The notes below the pieces were generated by a model, which was not told the DNA's origin, searched no databases, and saw nothing but the letters and a program-made list of their open reading frames with translations. 64,000 bases of DNA from Protula sp. h YS-2021 (lineage: Eukaryota; Annelida; Polychaeta; Sabellida; Serpulidae): NCBI GenBank assembly GCA_949752745.1, contig OX457033.1, positions 18,639,907-18,703,906 on the forward strand. The letters run 5' to 3'. Positions 13,401 through 28,400 of this stretch are shown here, in pieces (within the stretch, counting starts at the first letter, position 1; each line of letters starts with the position of its first letter). A program made the translations under genes and the position numbers.

Positions 13401-16400
13401 TCAGCTAAGATAATTTCGCATGCCTTATATAAAAAAGATAGCAGCATTCAACTACTGTGACTTTCATAGTGAAGTAACATACAAATAAATGTCATAAATA
13501 AACAGAGAAGATCACTTTCGCGATCCTCTTACAAGTGTGCATGTACACTAGAACGATATTTCGCTCTTTATCCAAGTTCATCACAGCGAATGTTTGAAAG
13601 TCCGATTTGTACATACTCACCACAGTTCTGCTCATCGCTGCCATCTACACAGTCGAGAACACCATCGCATCGTTTGTGATATTGTATGCAAACTCCACTG
13701 CTGCACAGGTAGCCTTCGTTATCATAACAATCTGGGAAGCACAAATGTTGACTTCAATTAAAGACATGTACTAAAATGCAAGGCATTAAAGTATATATTT
13801 ACGTAGTAATCATGAATGTGTGATATTAAATAAAACTGCTATTTATGAACAAATATTTAGGTACTGCCTGGCGTTTCCGAAAAGAAGCCCTGAGCTTCCC
13901 ATATTGAAACCAAATAGAAGTCCCGAGGGCTTCTATTCGGGAAGCAGTTTCCATATAGAAGCCCGGGGCTTCCATATGGGGTAGAGGAGGGTCTTCTTTT
14001 CGGAAACTCCCGGTGTAAGTTTTTGGTGAGGCCTACCTTGTTCTATAGGCGATTTTGTCGTTGTTGTTACTTCACCTGATTGTGTTTCATCTGGGTATGT
14101 AGATTCACCTTAACATACAGATATTATCCAAAGAATTTAAGACTTGAAAGCTCCGGATTTTTCATGCATACACATCATTACGTTGTTTGATTTCCTTTTT
14201 AAGAGTTTGCAAAATAAACATCTACAAGAAATTATATAACAAGTGTTGAACTTTCTCTAAACAGCACCTGTCCAGTGAAGCTTTACCTCCTACTGTCTGC
14301 GAATAATGAGCTTCAAATCCATGATATGTGAATGAAATATCTGTGACAAAGTGAAGGGTGAGGTACCGCCCGGAAGACACGGCTGTGAAGGCGGGCACTT
14401 CCGGTCCGCATCCTTTCCACACTGATTGGCCAGCTTCAACTATCTGCTCATTTTATGATCATAATGCAAGTAAGATGCTACATCAAAACCTGTCTTAAAG
14501 GCACATCGGAAACCACTTTTAAAAACAGAGAAGGAAAACGTTAACAAGTTTATTGTCTCAACAGTCAGTAGTATATTGAAAGCATAGAAAACAAAAGACA
14601 CAACACGCGTTTTTGATCACAATGTAGCTCTAAGTAAGTGCTTACATTCAAAGATTTTATCGACTTAAATGCAGTATACTGTCCACAAATAATACATAGT
14701 GCAAGAGAAGGCAGTTTCACCATTTGTAAGTGATCTTACCCTGGGAAGAATTCTTCCTTTAGAACTTTCTCAAGAAGAAATAAAGAACAGTAATATTTCC
14801 CAAAAATTGTAGCAATAATATCATGCAGTGTAACAGTAAATAACAAAACAGTAAGTAAGATTTTATTGAAGCAGTTCTTAAAAAGCGTTACCGTAATGTG
14901 ATCGGGTGTAACAATAACTAGCAAAATAAATCAATAAAATAAACTTAAGGAAAACCATTACTTCAATGTAATCACAGCAGCTCATTTTGCACTTCTCTGT
15001 AGCACTTTGTGAGAATTCTAGTTTGACGTTGTATCCTGGTGATGCCGTGAACCGCCACACACAGACTAAACCATTGCTGTACTTATCGGGATATTCCGGG
15101 GAAGAGATAGTTCCTGATGTGGACACGTCAACCTCTCCACCACAGTCTACAGAAATGCGTTAATTAACATTGGCCAATAAAACAGAAAAGTTAAATATGG
15201 CAAGACAACAGTAAATTTATTGATTTTTTGAAATGATGAAGTGGATTAAACAAGTTATATAGGAAAATCTAATCATTTATAAACAAGAACGTCCAAGGTC
15301 ATTCTGCCTAGCCATAAAGCAAAGAAATTTCAAAGATGAAAGGAGACAGCTACCCATTTTGATAAACCTGAATTTGAAAATTTAATACCCTAGTTTCGAA
15401 GAAAAACATACGCATTTATACTTACTTGAATATAGAAAACCTGAAACATACCATGACAAAAAATTCAAATACCAAGATATTTAGTGTCAAATTAAAACGT
15501 TTGATTGAATTTACGCATCTTAAAAAAACAAATGTAATAATTTGTTAAATTACTTTAAAAATAATAGTTTTATCTAAGCACTCTTTATGTACCGATAAGT
15601 AAGCAAATAATAAATAATAGCTGTAAAATTGAAATCAACCGTTTAAGAGTTAACAGATTCATATGAAAATCTAAAATTTTAATACTAGTTCTACCATCAT
15701 ATTGTGAATAGGTTGCTCGGAATCCTCGGTCCGATGCAGATGCATCAGTTATCATAGCAACAGTTAAAACTCCTGAAACATAATAATTTAAAATAAAAAT
15801 TCGAAAACCAAAAGCAGAACTTGATGTGAAATTTAATTACCTTGTCTCTCCTGTCATATATCTTAATAATCACCTCATGAAACAAAACAAACACTGACGG
15901 TTTCCTAAGAAAGTTATGCAGAAACATGTTTCAGCTGCCGCGCAACATACCTCGGGTTGATGACAGAGTTTCGCTTTCTTCCAGGGAGGCGCAATGGCGA
16001 GAGATTAGAGTCGCAACGGCCTGATCGCCACCTGTAAGTCGTGCATCAAATACCTGCTCAACGGAAAGAAACAGGGGCTATATTTTTTACAATAGACATA
16101 TAGCAGGTTTGAGCTATTTTGTGTCCAATGATGGTTTTATTTGCAGAATAAGTTTGATGAAAACATAGTCTTTCTAATCCGAGAAAATCCAAATCTAACC
16201 TTCATCAATATTTCAATGTTACTAGAACGCAGAGTAAGCTTCTACAATGCTACAAAGAGCCAAGAACTGATAAGACGAACATTTTCGCAAGATGATAAAG
16301 TAGCATTATATCTAAACTAATACAATCTTAGCTGCAAATGATCTTTCAAGTAACGTTTTATGACCACATTTGTTTAACTGTTGATCAGTTAGAAAACTTA

Positions 16401-19400
16401 ATTTCACTTAGCTGAAGCCAATACAAACAATAGAACATACAGCAACTGAGTCACCGCAGTCTTCCGACTCATGCAGAGCAAGGTCAGTAATTGTAAGCCG
16501 GACTTGGTAGCCTTCCTCCGCTGTGAGGTACCACACACATTCCAAGTTGCTGCCATAGCTACTAGGATATCCCGGTGATTCCAAGGTACCTGGTTCTGCT
16601 GCTGAAATTTCACTCACGCATTCTGTAATAACAACGTTATTTGTAGCCATAATAATAACAGTACTTGCACAGGAGATATTAAAACAAACATCACTAAGCT
16701 CTTTCTCAACACCCTGTCTGTTTGGAACTCTAAAACGCTTGTAAATACAGTAAGAAGTGTTGCGTGCTCCAAAAAGTATATATCCAAAATATAAAATTGC
16801 AACATGCCAACTAGGAACTTAAGACACAAGTTAGCTTGTGTTTGTCTTTCAGAAGCCTTAGAAATTAATCAAATTGACATGGAATCGCAATGTAGCAATG
16901 TTGAGAGCTTCAGTTTGATTTGTGTCCGTAAAAATTATCATCTCACTTCTAAGCAGCCATTATTAGATTGTCTGGTGTATATTCTGCTAGAGTTTTGCAC
17001 TTTAAAGAGGTAAAAGCTATTCAAATATATGTTAGGGTTTTAAATAACTTAGTTAATTCCTTAAGGTGCTGCGTTTTGATTCCCTGGTTCACCACACGTC
17101 GTCACGCATTTGATTAATTTAATATGTCGCAAAAACCTCAAAACTAGCACAATATTTCTGTAGTTTTAAAACTAATCTAGCAGTCCAGAAAACAATGCAG
17201 AAATTGTGTTTAAGCCACATCTTCTCAGCATTGTGTAATGCAACCAGATTGTCAAAACTTTTCTTTCTAAATCACACCCATACCTTTTAAGTTGACGTTC
17301 AATACATATTCATTACAAGCATTATGATATCATCGTTATAACCGATCTGTCACCGACATATGCCTTACCGTTATTTTGGAAAGCAGTGTATGATGCTCGG
17401 AAACCTCTGAAGGTATCTGATTCATCAGTAAAAAACGCTATTGTAAGGACGTTTCCATATGATTGTACGTCCAAGTTATGCTGAATACCACACCTTTTCA
17501 ATAACCTTGTGTCAAGAATGCCTTCATATACCTGCAGTATTGTAAAAGAAATTATACCAATGATACGTACCACAATTTTTCAACAGAAATTTAAATATGT
17601 AAGTTATTACAAAATAAAGAAGTTTGTTCTTCAGTTTTGCGCACGTGCTAAAGATTCCCAGCTTTCCAACATTTTATGAGGGCTTGACCATGTTTTAAGC
17701 TTATATTGACTGAATGATCAATTACTGTTAGCGAAACTGGCTATTATCTGTTTGCAATTTTAATTGCAAACAGATAATTATCCAAGTACTCTTTGGAGTG
17801 AAAGTTCTATAGACTCTGTATGGAAAAACCACAAGGAAACTTTATTTCTTGTTTAGTTTCTCAACACACCACCTCATTAAAATTGTCCGACCCATACACC
17901 TCGTCCAAAAGTGAAATGAAGTAAGGAGAGATACTGATGTACAGTAAGGGTCCAAATACCACACAATTCCGTTACGTATCGTTCAACAGGATTTAGAAAC
18001 TATGATCCTGTTTTTCTTCTCAGTTTCGATTTATTTCTATTAATAATCTCATTCTCTTACAATTTGAACGAACAATACCAGACATTTAAACATATAATGC
18101 ACTTGACACTAGAAAAGACAAGCGTTACGGCATTAGACAGTTCTCATACAGAAGCTCTCATGTTTGTTATTGCACAGTCTTATTGACATTATCTGCACAA
18201 TCCAGGAGACACACAAAAAGCGTTCAAAGATCGCGCCAGTGCTTATCCGAATTACACAGATTACTAATACAGTAAAACCTACAACTGTGTCTGAAAATTT
18301 TTGAACAGTGTCCGCAATAGGGAGTTGACCGTATTATACAGTTTTGTCCAGAGACTGGTTATGCTATGCGTCTTTGCATAGCTTCTTTACTATTGGAGTG
18401 AAACAACTAGTTTTACGCATCTTTGTATTTTTTCACTCATAAATAATTAGTGTGAAGATGTGCCGTAAAAGCAACAATAAAATTAAGTCTACAGTATTAT
18501 GTCGTTTCATTTTTCATTTACAGCTTGATTTTGTTGTGCTTTGTATTAAAAAAAAGCTTTCATATCAACTAAGTATATTACCATATTAGTCGACATGAAG
18601 ATTAATACCTCCCAATTTTTATTTATTTAATTAGTTACAAACACATTAACTAGAGAAATAGTCATCATTATAATGCAACCCAATACGCTCAATTGGAAAA
18701 GAAAAATAAGACAAATTTTAGTAAACTAAGATGAACTTGCTACAGTAAAACAGAGTCTTCGGCAAAAATTGTTGATATGTATACCAAGCTTGCTAACTAT
18801 GGACTTGGCTCGAAAGAGTTTATTGAGACTTACTGCAACGAAGTCAACACATGTAGTTCCTATCCAGGTGTATTCCTCTTCAAGGATGAAAGATATGAAA
18901 TCGAGTTCTATTGCATATCCAAGTGCCGCAGTGATCACCCAGTAACATTGTACGTTGTTGTCATAGTTATTAGGGTAGTTGGGGGACGTAAAGTATGCAG
19001 TATCTGTCGTTGCCTCAAGATATGTTATACAATCTGTCAAAAAGTAAATTAAAAACTGAGAGTTCTTTGTCGCAGCTTAACAGGCTTATTTATTTATTAT
19101 TATTACTATTATTGTGTTATTGTTCTTGTCGTTTCTGATATTATATAACCATTTTACAGCTGCAAAAATGTTTAAGCTATTGTACATATGATTACGAAAA
19201 ACGAGGATTGAACACATGCAATAATTCTCACAAGTACACTTGCATTATAAACACTGCTAAAAATTACCAATTATTGAATTGGTCTATATATGAGTATCAT
19301 ACAGCTAGTAGTAGATTTTATTGTGAGATTTTTTATCAAATAAATTAAGATATATTGACAGGGCATATCAAACTGTTGCCGAGCATCTTTGGAACGCCAA

Positions 19401-22400
19401 CATGTGCTATATCATCAAGTATTCTCAGCAACCCAGTGTGTTACACAGCACATGTCAACAATAATCTACTGTTCCAAAATTATCAAAATCACTCAAGAAG
19501 GTTTCAGTTACAAATGTAATGCTGACACAGTTAAGCATATATTATATAGAATTTTACACGTTTTTTTCAGTATGAAATAAACAACTATTACCTGTTGTAC
19601 CACTGCCATTTTGCTCTACAACAAAATCCACAACAATGCCTTTTGAAAATAAGTTTCATGTAATTAGTTAAAAGTCACACTTAGCAATTGAAAGGAAATT
19701 AATGTATGCATCAATAATAGGAAATATTTTAACATTGTATAATGTTTCTTATGGTGTCTATGCTGTTGTAAACTATTTTTGTAAAAGCTTTCGATAACAA
19801 TCCAACCAAAGTAAAGTACTAAGACCAAATTATTGACCATCAGATGCCTACTTGGTCAGTTTATTCCACTTTTTTAACAAGCAAATAGTTTACCTTTAAA
19901 ATATTTGCAGCACAGAATATCGTTTTAAAAACAAAATACGCAAATTACTGAACAACTATGCTTTTGCATCCGTATCTAGAGCTGATTTACTCGTAGAAAC
20001 AATTATTGGCTTTCCATCTTTAAATTTTTAATAATCTTTAAGCCACTGTTCTTACAGCCACGGCCTGATGCATAGTTTGGGGGTTATGTTTACTTTCGGT
20101 TGATGTGACCTCATGCCCTGACCTGGCTAATTATATCTGATATTTGGTTAGGAATAACGTATTCTGTAATGAGACCACAGGCCTTGTTCTCTTTCTTTAG
20201 CTCATGTAGCTGTTTTCATATATATCAGTGTTATAAAAGCAGATTCATTCCAAGTACGTAAACCTACCAAATAATTAAGACAATATACAGAGTTTTACGA
20301 ATAGCTTAGCTATGCATGCGTCCGTCTCTATCCAATATTTAAAAGTTGACGTAATAATTAACCTAACTAACACCTAACAATCATATACTCAGACTCACCA
20401 CAGGCTAGTACAGTCTCATCTTCTCCTGATGGGCAGTCGGTGATTTTGTCGCATGCGTATTGAGAATCAACACAGTAGAAGTCACCAGCATTTCCTCTCA
20501 CGCTTTCAGCTTCACAACGTATTTGATCGGAACTGCAACCTGAACATGAAAGTGCAAAAGCATGTTATCTTTTTAAAATTATGAATGTCGTCTATTTTAG
20601 GGCGCCATTACTTTCCGCTTATTGCCAACTGGTACTTATTCTGTCAATGAATTTAACTACAATCTAGTTGTGTTAACTTGACATCCAGGTTCACATCAAA
20701 TTTTGATCTTATCAGAAATTTATTAGGCTTAATGATTTAAACAAGCCATCGTTAAAGGCGCAAATCTAATCAGACACAATAATCAGTCAAGCGCAAAAAA
20801 TTTCAATGTTGCTGCATTTTTTTTCCAGTATTTCGAGAAATACAAAAATAACGCTTCGTCGCACAGCTCCACTGCTCATCTTTTGATGTGCAAAAGAAAA
20901 TTGAAATCGGTTGAATGGTGCCTGAGATACAGCGCGTACAAATTACTTATAATGAGGTCAGGGGCTAAAAAATTGCAAAGTTTCCGCATTTTAAAATTTT
21001 TTCAAGAAATCCAAAAAATAACGCTTTGTCGCACAGTTCCACAACTTGGTCTTTCTAGGTGTAAAAGAAAATTGAAATCGGTTGAGTGGTGCCGGAGATA
21101 TGGCGCGTACAAACTCCATATAATGAGGTCAAGCGCAAAAGAAATTTCAAAGTTTTCGCATTTTGTTTAGATTTATTCACCCGGTTGGAGTCTTATAAAT
21201 GTAGCAAGCCATTTAATTGTTTGTAAATTTTAAATAAGCACAGCAACCGAATGAAAAAGAAACGATAATGCCAAAGAATTTCGGTGTTTTAAAATCAATG
21301 CCGTCACTACTTAATGAAACTCTCTAGTGGTGAGTATGCTTAGAATCTAATCATGAGACATTTCCTCGTAATTTTTACAAACTGCAAGAAAAATGGCACT
21401 GATGTATTTACAAATTCAACTACAATTTAGGTTGAGATAGGCATTAATCATAAGTGCAAAAAGTGACATTCATACTAACCCTCTACACAATTTATTTCAT
21501 CAGACCAGTCAAAGCAATCGTTGATACCGTCGCAAAGAGAAGCAGAATTGATGCACATCCCCCAGTGGCATTGCGCCATGAAAGCACCGCATACTTACAC
21601 CAAAACAGAAAAAAATCACCATCCTTAAAGAATTTAATATATAAAATATTAACTATTGACGTAAACAAAATAAGAGGATATGATTGGAAATTTGGCGGAA
21701 AGTTTTGGTGTTACAGCCGTATTAAGTTCGGACAAAAAATAATAAATAGGCATGAAAAAATAACGAATGCTCATTTTACCAGAAACATGCAGGATACAAG
21801 AGTCAGAATTATATATAAAATAATTTTCATTAGATGGAGGATGGCTCAATTAAGTTCAAAGTGTGTATATTGAATAAGATTAGGATTTTGCTGTTTTTTC
21901 CTTATTATCCTTTCATATTTTAAATTTACAATCGAAGCAGTGAACCACACACCGATAAAAAAACTTGGCCTTGTAAGCAAATAGGATTTATGTTTTCTTA
22001 TCACTTCAGTGTTTCCAAATGACAGAAAATTGTGGCTTTCCTACTCGTGTTTAGTGTCTGTTCATTTATCTGCATAACCCCATCGTCTAAAAGTAAAGCT
22101 GCTTCGTCCTTGGCATCTAAGATATTTTGTTGACTATTCATTTTGAGTATTTTGGTAATGTTAGTTATGTACAACCTGGACATGCTACTTCATCCGTAGC
22201 CCCAAGGCAATCAGCTTCTCCGTCACAGATGTAGTCCTTTGGCACACAACGAAATTTTACAAAGTCCGTATAGCACTGAAAGGTGGAATTTGGACATCCA
22301 GATGCTAGAAAATAGAAAAGCAAAGCAATATCCCAGTATGGAAATATCACCCTCTCCGAAAATCGAAAAAAAATAAGCTATATAACTTGTCACCAAAAAA

Positions 22401-25400
22401 GTTTAGTTTGATTGAAGTGATTGCAGTTTCTGAAGTTGATTCCGTTACAAAACTGTGCCTTGCAGTGTCATTGAATCAAATATGTGAAGACATTTTGTAA
22501 TACTGATTCTGTATGCTGCATGATGACTCAGAATGATATCGTCACCAATTTTAAGAGGGACATTTTGGTAAATATTTCCATGATATGGCACGAAAAATTG
22601 AAGCACGCCAAGACACATTGATAATTTATGTTTATCTATAAAACTGTAAACAAACACTAACGGCATTCTCGGACTTCGTCTGAACCATCGATACAGTCCG
22701 AAATGCCATTACACCAGCGTATAGCATCAATACACGGCCCTAGGTCACAACGCATCTGGGTGGACGGGTCGTCACATTCTGAATAAAGAAATGGATTCCT
22801 TGCTATGCACATTTGCTATCATGCAAGAGTCTCTGTTCTAAACTACTTATGAAGCGGTTTTATTTGTTAGATAACACCTTCCATAAATAAATACTTATTA
22901 TGCCATTATATTGATTTGCATTAATGTAAAAGTGGGTTCTTAATGACGGCATTGCTCAAGCTCAATACTGGTAATAAATACTCCGTAACTGCACGGACAA
23001 TGTAGTAGGTCCTTCATCAAACGAACGTGTTTCAAGGTGTTTATATCTGATTGGCAAGCAGCATTTGAAATAAGTTTGCATCTCCTAAAAACAGGACATT
23101 ATATAAATTATTAAGTTTATGCTAAGAAACAGAGACATTTAAACGAGAATGACTGAAATGACCATACCACAGTTTTTCTCATCGCTCCAGTCCTCACAGT
23201 GTCGGACTGAATCACACACGGCGGAATGAGGGATACATGCAACCCCGGTGGTGCACGCAAAGTACCCACTGTCACAGCCGCACCTGTATGAGCCCGGGCT
23301 GTTGAAGCATTCCACGGTATCACAGCCGCCGTTGCTATCTACGCATTCGTCAATATCTACATTCAAAATATTACAAGAGTAAAAGTACTTGATTTAGAAG
23401 GGAAATGTTTTTCGTGCAGTGATAATTTAAACACACAGAAACGGTACCGATGACTGATTTTAAAATAACAATTTCCTTTCCCTATTTTCAAAAATGAAGC
23501 TTATTAATGTAAAATTATGATTAAGTTATGTTCTCACCCATGCATCCTTCCTGTGTTTCTTGAAATCCACTAAAACAGCTGCAATCAAACGACCCTGGTG
23601 TATTGTTGCAATCTTGTAGGCAGTTGTGTGTACGTTTAGTGCACTCATCTATGTCTAATCAAGCAATATATTTAAATTATGATTAGAAACTTACGAACGC
23701 CTAAGACATAAAATGAAAACAATTCAGGTTTCAAACTGTGTTGAAAATTCCGAACGAAATAATCTCCCATTTCAGTGAATCGAGTCCTATTGAATGTGCT
23801 GGTTGGTTGCACAATGAATAATTAACACAGAATTTATTAATAAAATTAAGAGACATTACCTCATCGTATTAGCAAATAAAACATAATGTATACCCGTGCA
23901 TGATATCCCGTCATTGTTGAGAAGAAAGCCGGTGAAGCATGTGCACATGAATGAGCCCTCACTGTTCTCACATACCTGTTCACACCCTCCCACATTTTCT
24001 CTACACTCGTCTATATCTAAAATGCATATAATATTTAGAAAATGTGATGTCATTAAATTTATAAGTTTCTTATTTAGACACATTTCTGTTTCGTGGGCCA
24101 CCGTTTGTGTGACGAAAGCATGTTTTCTGTAATTTTTATGTAAAAATTATTTAAGCAGATAGAAAATGATAATTGACCTAAATTATGAGAAATTCCTTTT
24201 CAAACTGAGATTTGAAACTTTTGAAAAAATGTATGTTCTGTGTTGCAAATAGCAAAACAGTGATTTAAACACACTCACCAACACAACCTTCTTCGGTTTG
24301 GTGAAATCCAGTAAAGCAGTGGCAATTAAACGACCCTGCAGTGTTTTCGCATTCCTGTTGGCAACCCACATCCCTTGTAGAACATTCGTCTACGTCTAAA
24401 CAATTAATGTTTAACATAAAATAAGTTTGACATTGAATATATGGTTAAGTTTCTCTTTGTAGAGCAGCGAGTACATGACTTTTCAAAGCTAGAGCTGGAA
24501 CGTGCACCTCAATCATTCCTCAGCATTTAGTTGATTTCCATTTGTTTGTGCAACAAATTTTGCAGCGCATTCAGATATCAATGTTATTAATAAATCAAGA
24601 AAGGAGAAACTTTAACTTATTAGCAAAACGAGCAATATAATTATGCAAGCATAACTTTTTAGCAAATATGAGATAACGTGATACCCGTGCATGATATGCC
24701 GTCACTGTTGAGAAGAAAGCCGGTAGGACATCTGCACGTGAATGAGCCTTCACTGTTCTCACAATCCTCCTCACAACCTCCATTGCTTTCAGCACACTCG
24801 TCTATATCTTAAAATTAACAATAAATTTCAAAAATATTTCAAAACTTTCCCGCTTTCTTATGTATTCTTTCGTATTTTTTCTGACTTGATGGTTTTTCTC
24901 ACTTGATGATTAATAACTAGAAATTAATACCGAAGCCTCGTGAATGTGTAGAATATGATACTTAGATTTTGTGTATTGTATATAAAGTGATGATATTGAA
25001 AGGAATACCCAGACATTAGTCCCAGCGGACCTTTTCTATCTTCCTAGGATAGAAAGGGTCACAGTTCCTGCAATAGAAATGGCCATTGATCTCAATTTTC
25101 GAGGCTCTTGATCTTCCGGCGCACGTTCAAGGACACCGAGGCTCGAACTGGCAGCACACTGAGAAGTACCCTGGCGCATTATTTTCGACCTCAGTGCAAC
25201 TCCCAAACTAAAGTAAAGCGTGGTTTTGCAACTGTGGATTCACTGTTGTTGTGGGCGATAATGAGGGATGCGACATCCTGATCTCAAGAAAACACATATT
25301 TTTCTCCGTAAAATTTTTTATCTGACTATAAAACTTGTGCGTCATAAACTATAATTGGGCCATTTATGTGATGCACCCTTTCTAAAATAACGCAGTGCGC

Positions 25401-28400
25401 CGAAATTTGAAAATTTTGACATCAATGACATTTTCTATTGTAGGAACTATGACTCCTGCTATCACAGGAAGACCGCAAAAGTTATCTAGGACTACCCAGA
25501 CATGTGCGTTGATCATTGTCCAGCACGAATCCCTCACGGCACCGACACTGAAGAGTGGGCTCAGTGTCACATATGTGCTCACACGCCAGCCAGTCGCACA
25601 ATTTATCAGCAGTCCCTTCAAAGACAATACTAATGTTACCTTAAAATACAATAACAATGTTACCCTAAAATGTCGCCCAGCGTACGTACAACGAAAACTA
25701 ATTCAAACCACTTAAACGAAGAAATAGCAGATTTATAGCAGAATTATATCTTAATGCCATCATTCAAATGACCTTGCTATCTAAGAATACTAAAATAAGT
25801 ATATTTTGTTTACAAATTCATGAGTGCTTTAATACAGTTAATGCTGTATAAAAAAACCGTCTTCATACAATCTGTATTATGCCAAATGATAAGAATAATT
25901 CTAAGAAAGAAATTAAAAATTTTCTCATTCTTACAAGAACCCTGCACAGCATATAACCCTGTCCATAAATCGTAGTGAAACCTTAGGGAAGCGAGCATTA
26001 AAAACCATTAAAAACCATCAAAAAACCAGAGCGGTGTAGCATCAGAGTGGCCATTGAACCAAACACCGGAGAGTAGGACTGAAGTGCCCCCAAACCAAAC
26101 CGCCCCTAGAACAAGCCATCCCGTAATTGGAATACAAGTTTACGTTATAAATCATTATTAAAGTTAATCTGTTTTCTTAAAAAATGACTCTTCAAAATCT
26201 GTTTATACTGTTTAAAACAATGCCTGAATGACTCAGTTGGTGAAGATTAAGCATACGTGCTTACATAACCCGTTCAAACAGGATTATCTTCAGACTAGTT
26301 CGTCAGAACATTGATGGTTTCTTCCTCCTGGTAGGACAATTCATACAGCTCCTGCATTGGTGTTCTTATTCTTTGCTAATGAGACTGAGTTCATCGAGGT
26401 CCAGAGTATCCAGAAAATGAACGGGCTTTATTTTGCGAGGCGTTTTGGCGATGCTCTGCAGCAAATGGGGAGGATTTCTTCGACAGTGGTTTGTTCCTAC
26501 TCTGCATAAAATAGGATAGCTTATTCCGGGGAAGGTAGGGGGGTGTGGTCCTACTGTACAGAAAATGGAGTGGTTTATTATGGGGTGGGGTGTTTTAGTA
26601 GGTTCCCCCGGTAGCACAGAAAGCATAAACAAATGGCTAGTACCTCCTACATTGTATAAGTTGATGACAAACTGGCTGCTGTTTCCTACCACTTCTTCTA
26701 CTTCGTTTATGAACTAAACAGGTAAAATACCAAAGTTAATCGTACATTTCAAAGAGTTTACTGCATTAATAAAAAATACCCACCACAGTATACAGTAACG
26801 ATAAAAAGTACCCACTGCAATATGCAATAGATGATAAAAGGTACCCACTGCAAAATACAACAGAAGATATATCCGCTTAAGTTGCGGCAACGCCAATTCA
26901 TGATTTTTGATGAATTAAAAATAATCCAAATTATAATGTTTTAGTGTTAATATCTCTCGGCACTTACAATTTTAACAATAATGTTTAGTAATAAATATTA
27001 ATTTTAAAATAAAGGTGTTTTAAAGGGTTTAGCATTTACTATTGAAAAAGGGGGCTCACTAGCACGACTTGACCCAAAGACAAAATCTCGAGAATATTAA
27101 CATCAATTAACATTAATTACAAAATTGTTAAAAGATTTCGGTCAGTAGTATGTAGCTAGAACTGTGATCGTTTGAACATTTGAACCTTTTATAATATATA
27201 AGATATTAATACATCTGCAGTGTTCTTTACAGCGACATAAGTTTGAAAGGATGCCAGTTTAGCGAGATCATAAATTCAGTCGAAATTCAAAATTGTCGGT
27301 TTTTTCGTGTTATGGCATTTGACGGAATGATTCTTGTCACTTACATTGTCACTGTCTATACTTGTAACAGATATTCTTGTAAGTGCATAAAATGTCTTGA
27401 CACTTCCAGGTCTGTCAAACGACACATAAAAAAGAGAGAGACACGCCTTTTGCAAACATTATCTAGTATACCTCTTAAATACACTTGTTGATAGAATAAG
27501 CTCCTTAAAGCCTGTATTTTTGTTTCTGACATGGGCACACCATGTTTCCATTTTATATGATTTGTAGAGCATTTCGATAACTTGAAAATATATAAACAAA
27601 ACGTTACTGTGTTTACAGTAAAGGCAACACAAACAAGTGGTGCCTAACGAACCCTGTTTTGTTCACATGTTCTTATTAAGGAAAAATATTACTTTTCCAT
27701 TATTCATATCATATTATATCATTTTATATAAAAAAACTGAACTTGCATGGTCAGATGTCACTTTACAGTTCCAGACTGAATTTTAGTTATACAGAACCAT
27801 CAGGTTTCTTTGCGTTGCACTGTTGTTATATCTATGCAACTTACGTCATTTTTACTACATTGCAGGTGTGTGACGTCATGTCATCCTCTAACATGCCCTC
27901 TAGTATCTGATGTATAAAACATAAAACCATATAATGACACTGTGCAAAGGCAATAAAAGTGAGCATAACATTGTTTCCATAGCAAAATGCAATACAACAA
28001 AAAAATATATGGTATTGTATAATGTACAAAATATTATATATGGTATAATGTATAACGTATCATATAATTAGTTTGGTAAGTTTAGTAACTGTTTACAGGA
28101 AATGAAGAGAAAGACGCCACACGTGCTAGCCTGGACCAGAACATGTGGTATTATACATTATGCAATGTATTATATATGGTATAATCAGATTTAGTCATCA
28201 TTTATAGAAAATGCTGAGTGTGGGATAAATGGAATCAAAATGATTCTGTCTTAGTAGTTTTGCAACGGAGTCAAATTCAAATTGAATCCAAATCAGATAG
28301 AGTATTTATTTCTCGACAAACTCTTCCAAAAGATCAGACTCATACCAAAACTTGTACAAAATTAATGATTAAATCAAGACAGAATGCCCGCCCGAACACG

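Noticed and set aside
27243..27491. Plus-strand frame with CKCIKC and KRHIKKR, finger-like
   Set aside because: Only one His is correctly placed, and there is no second finger or link to element genes; probably chance.
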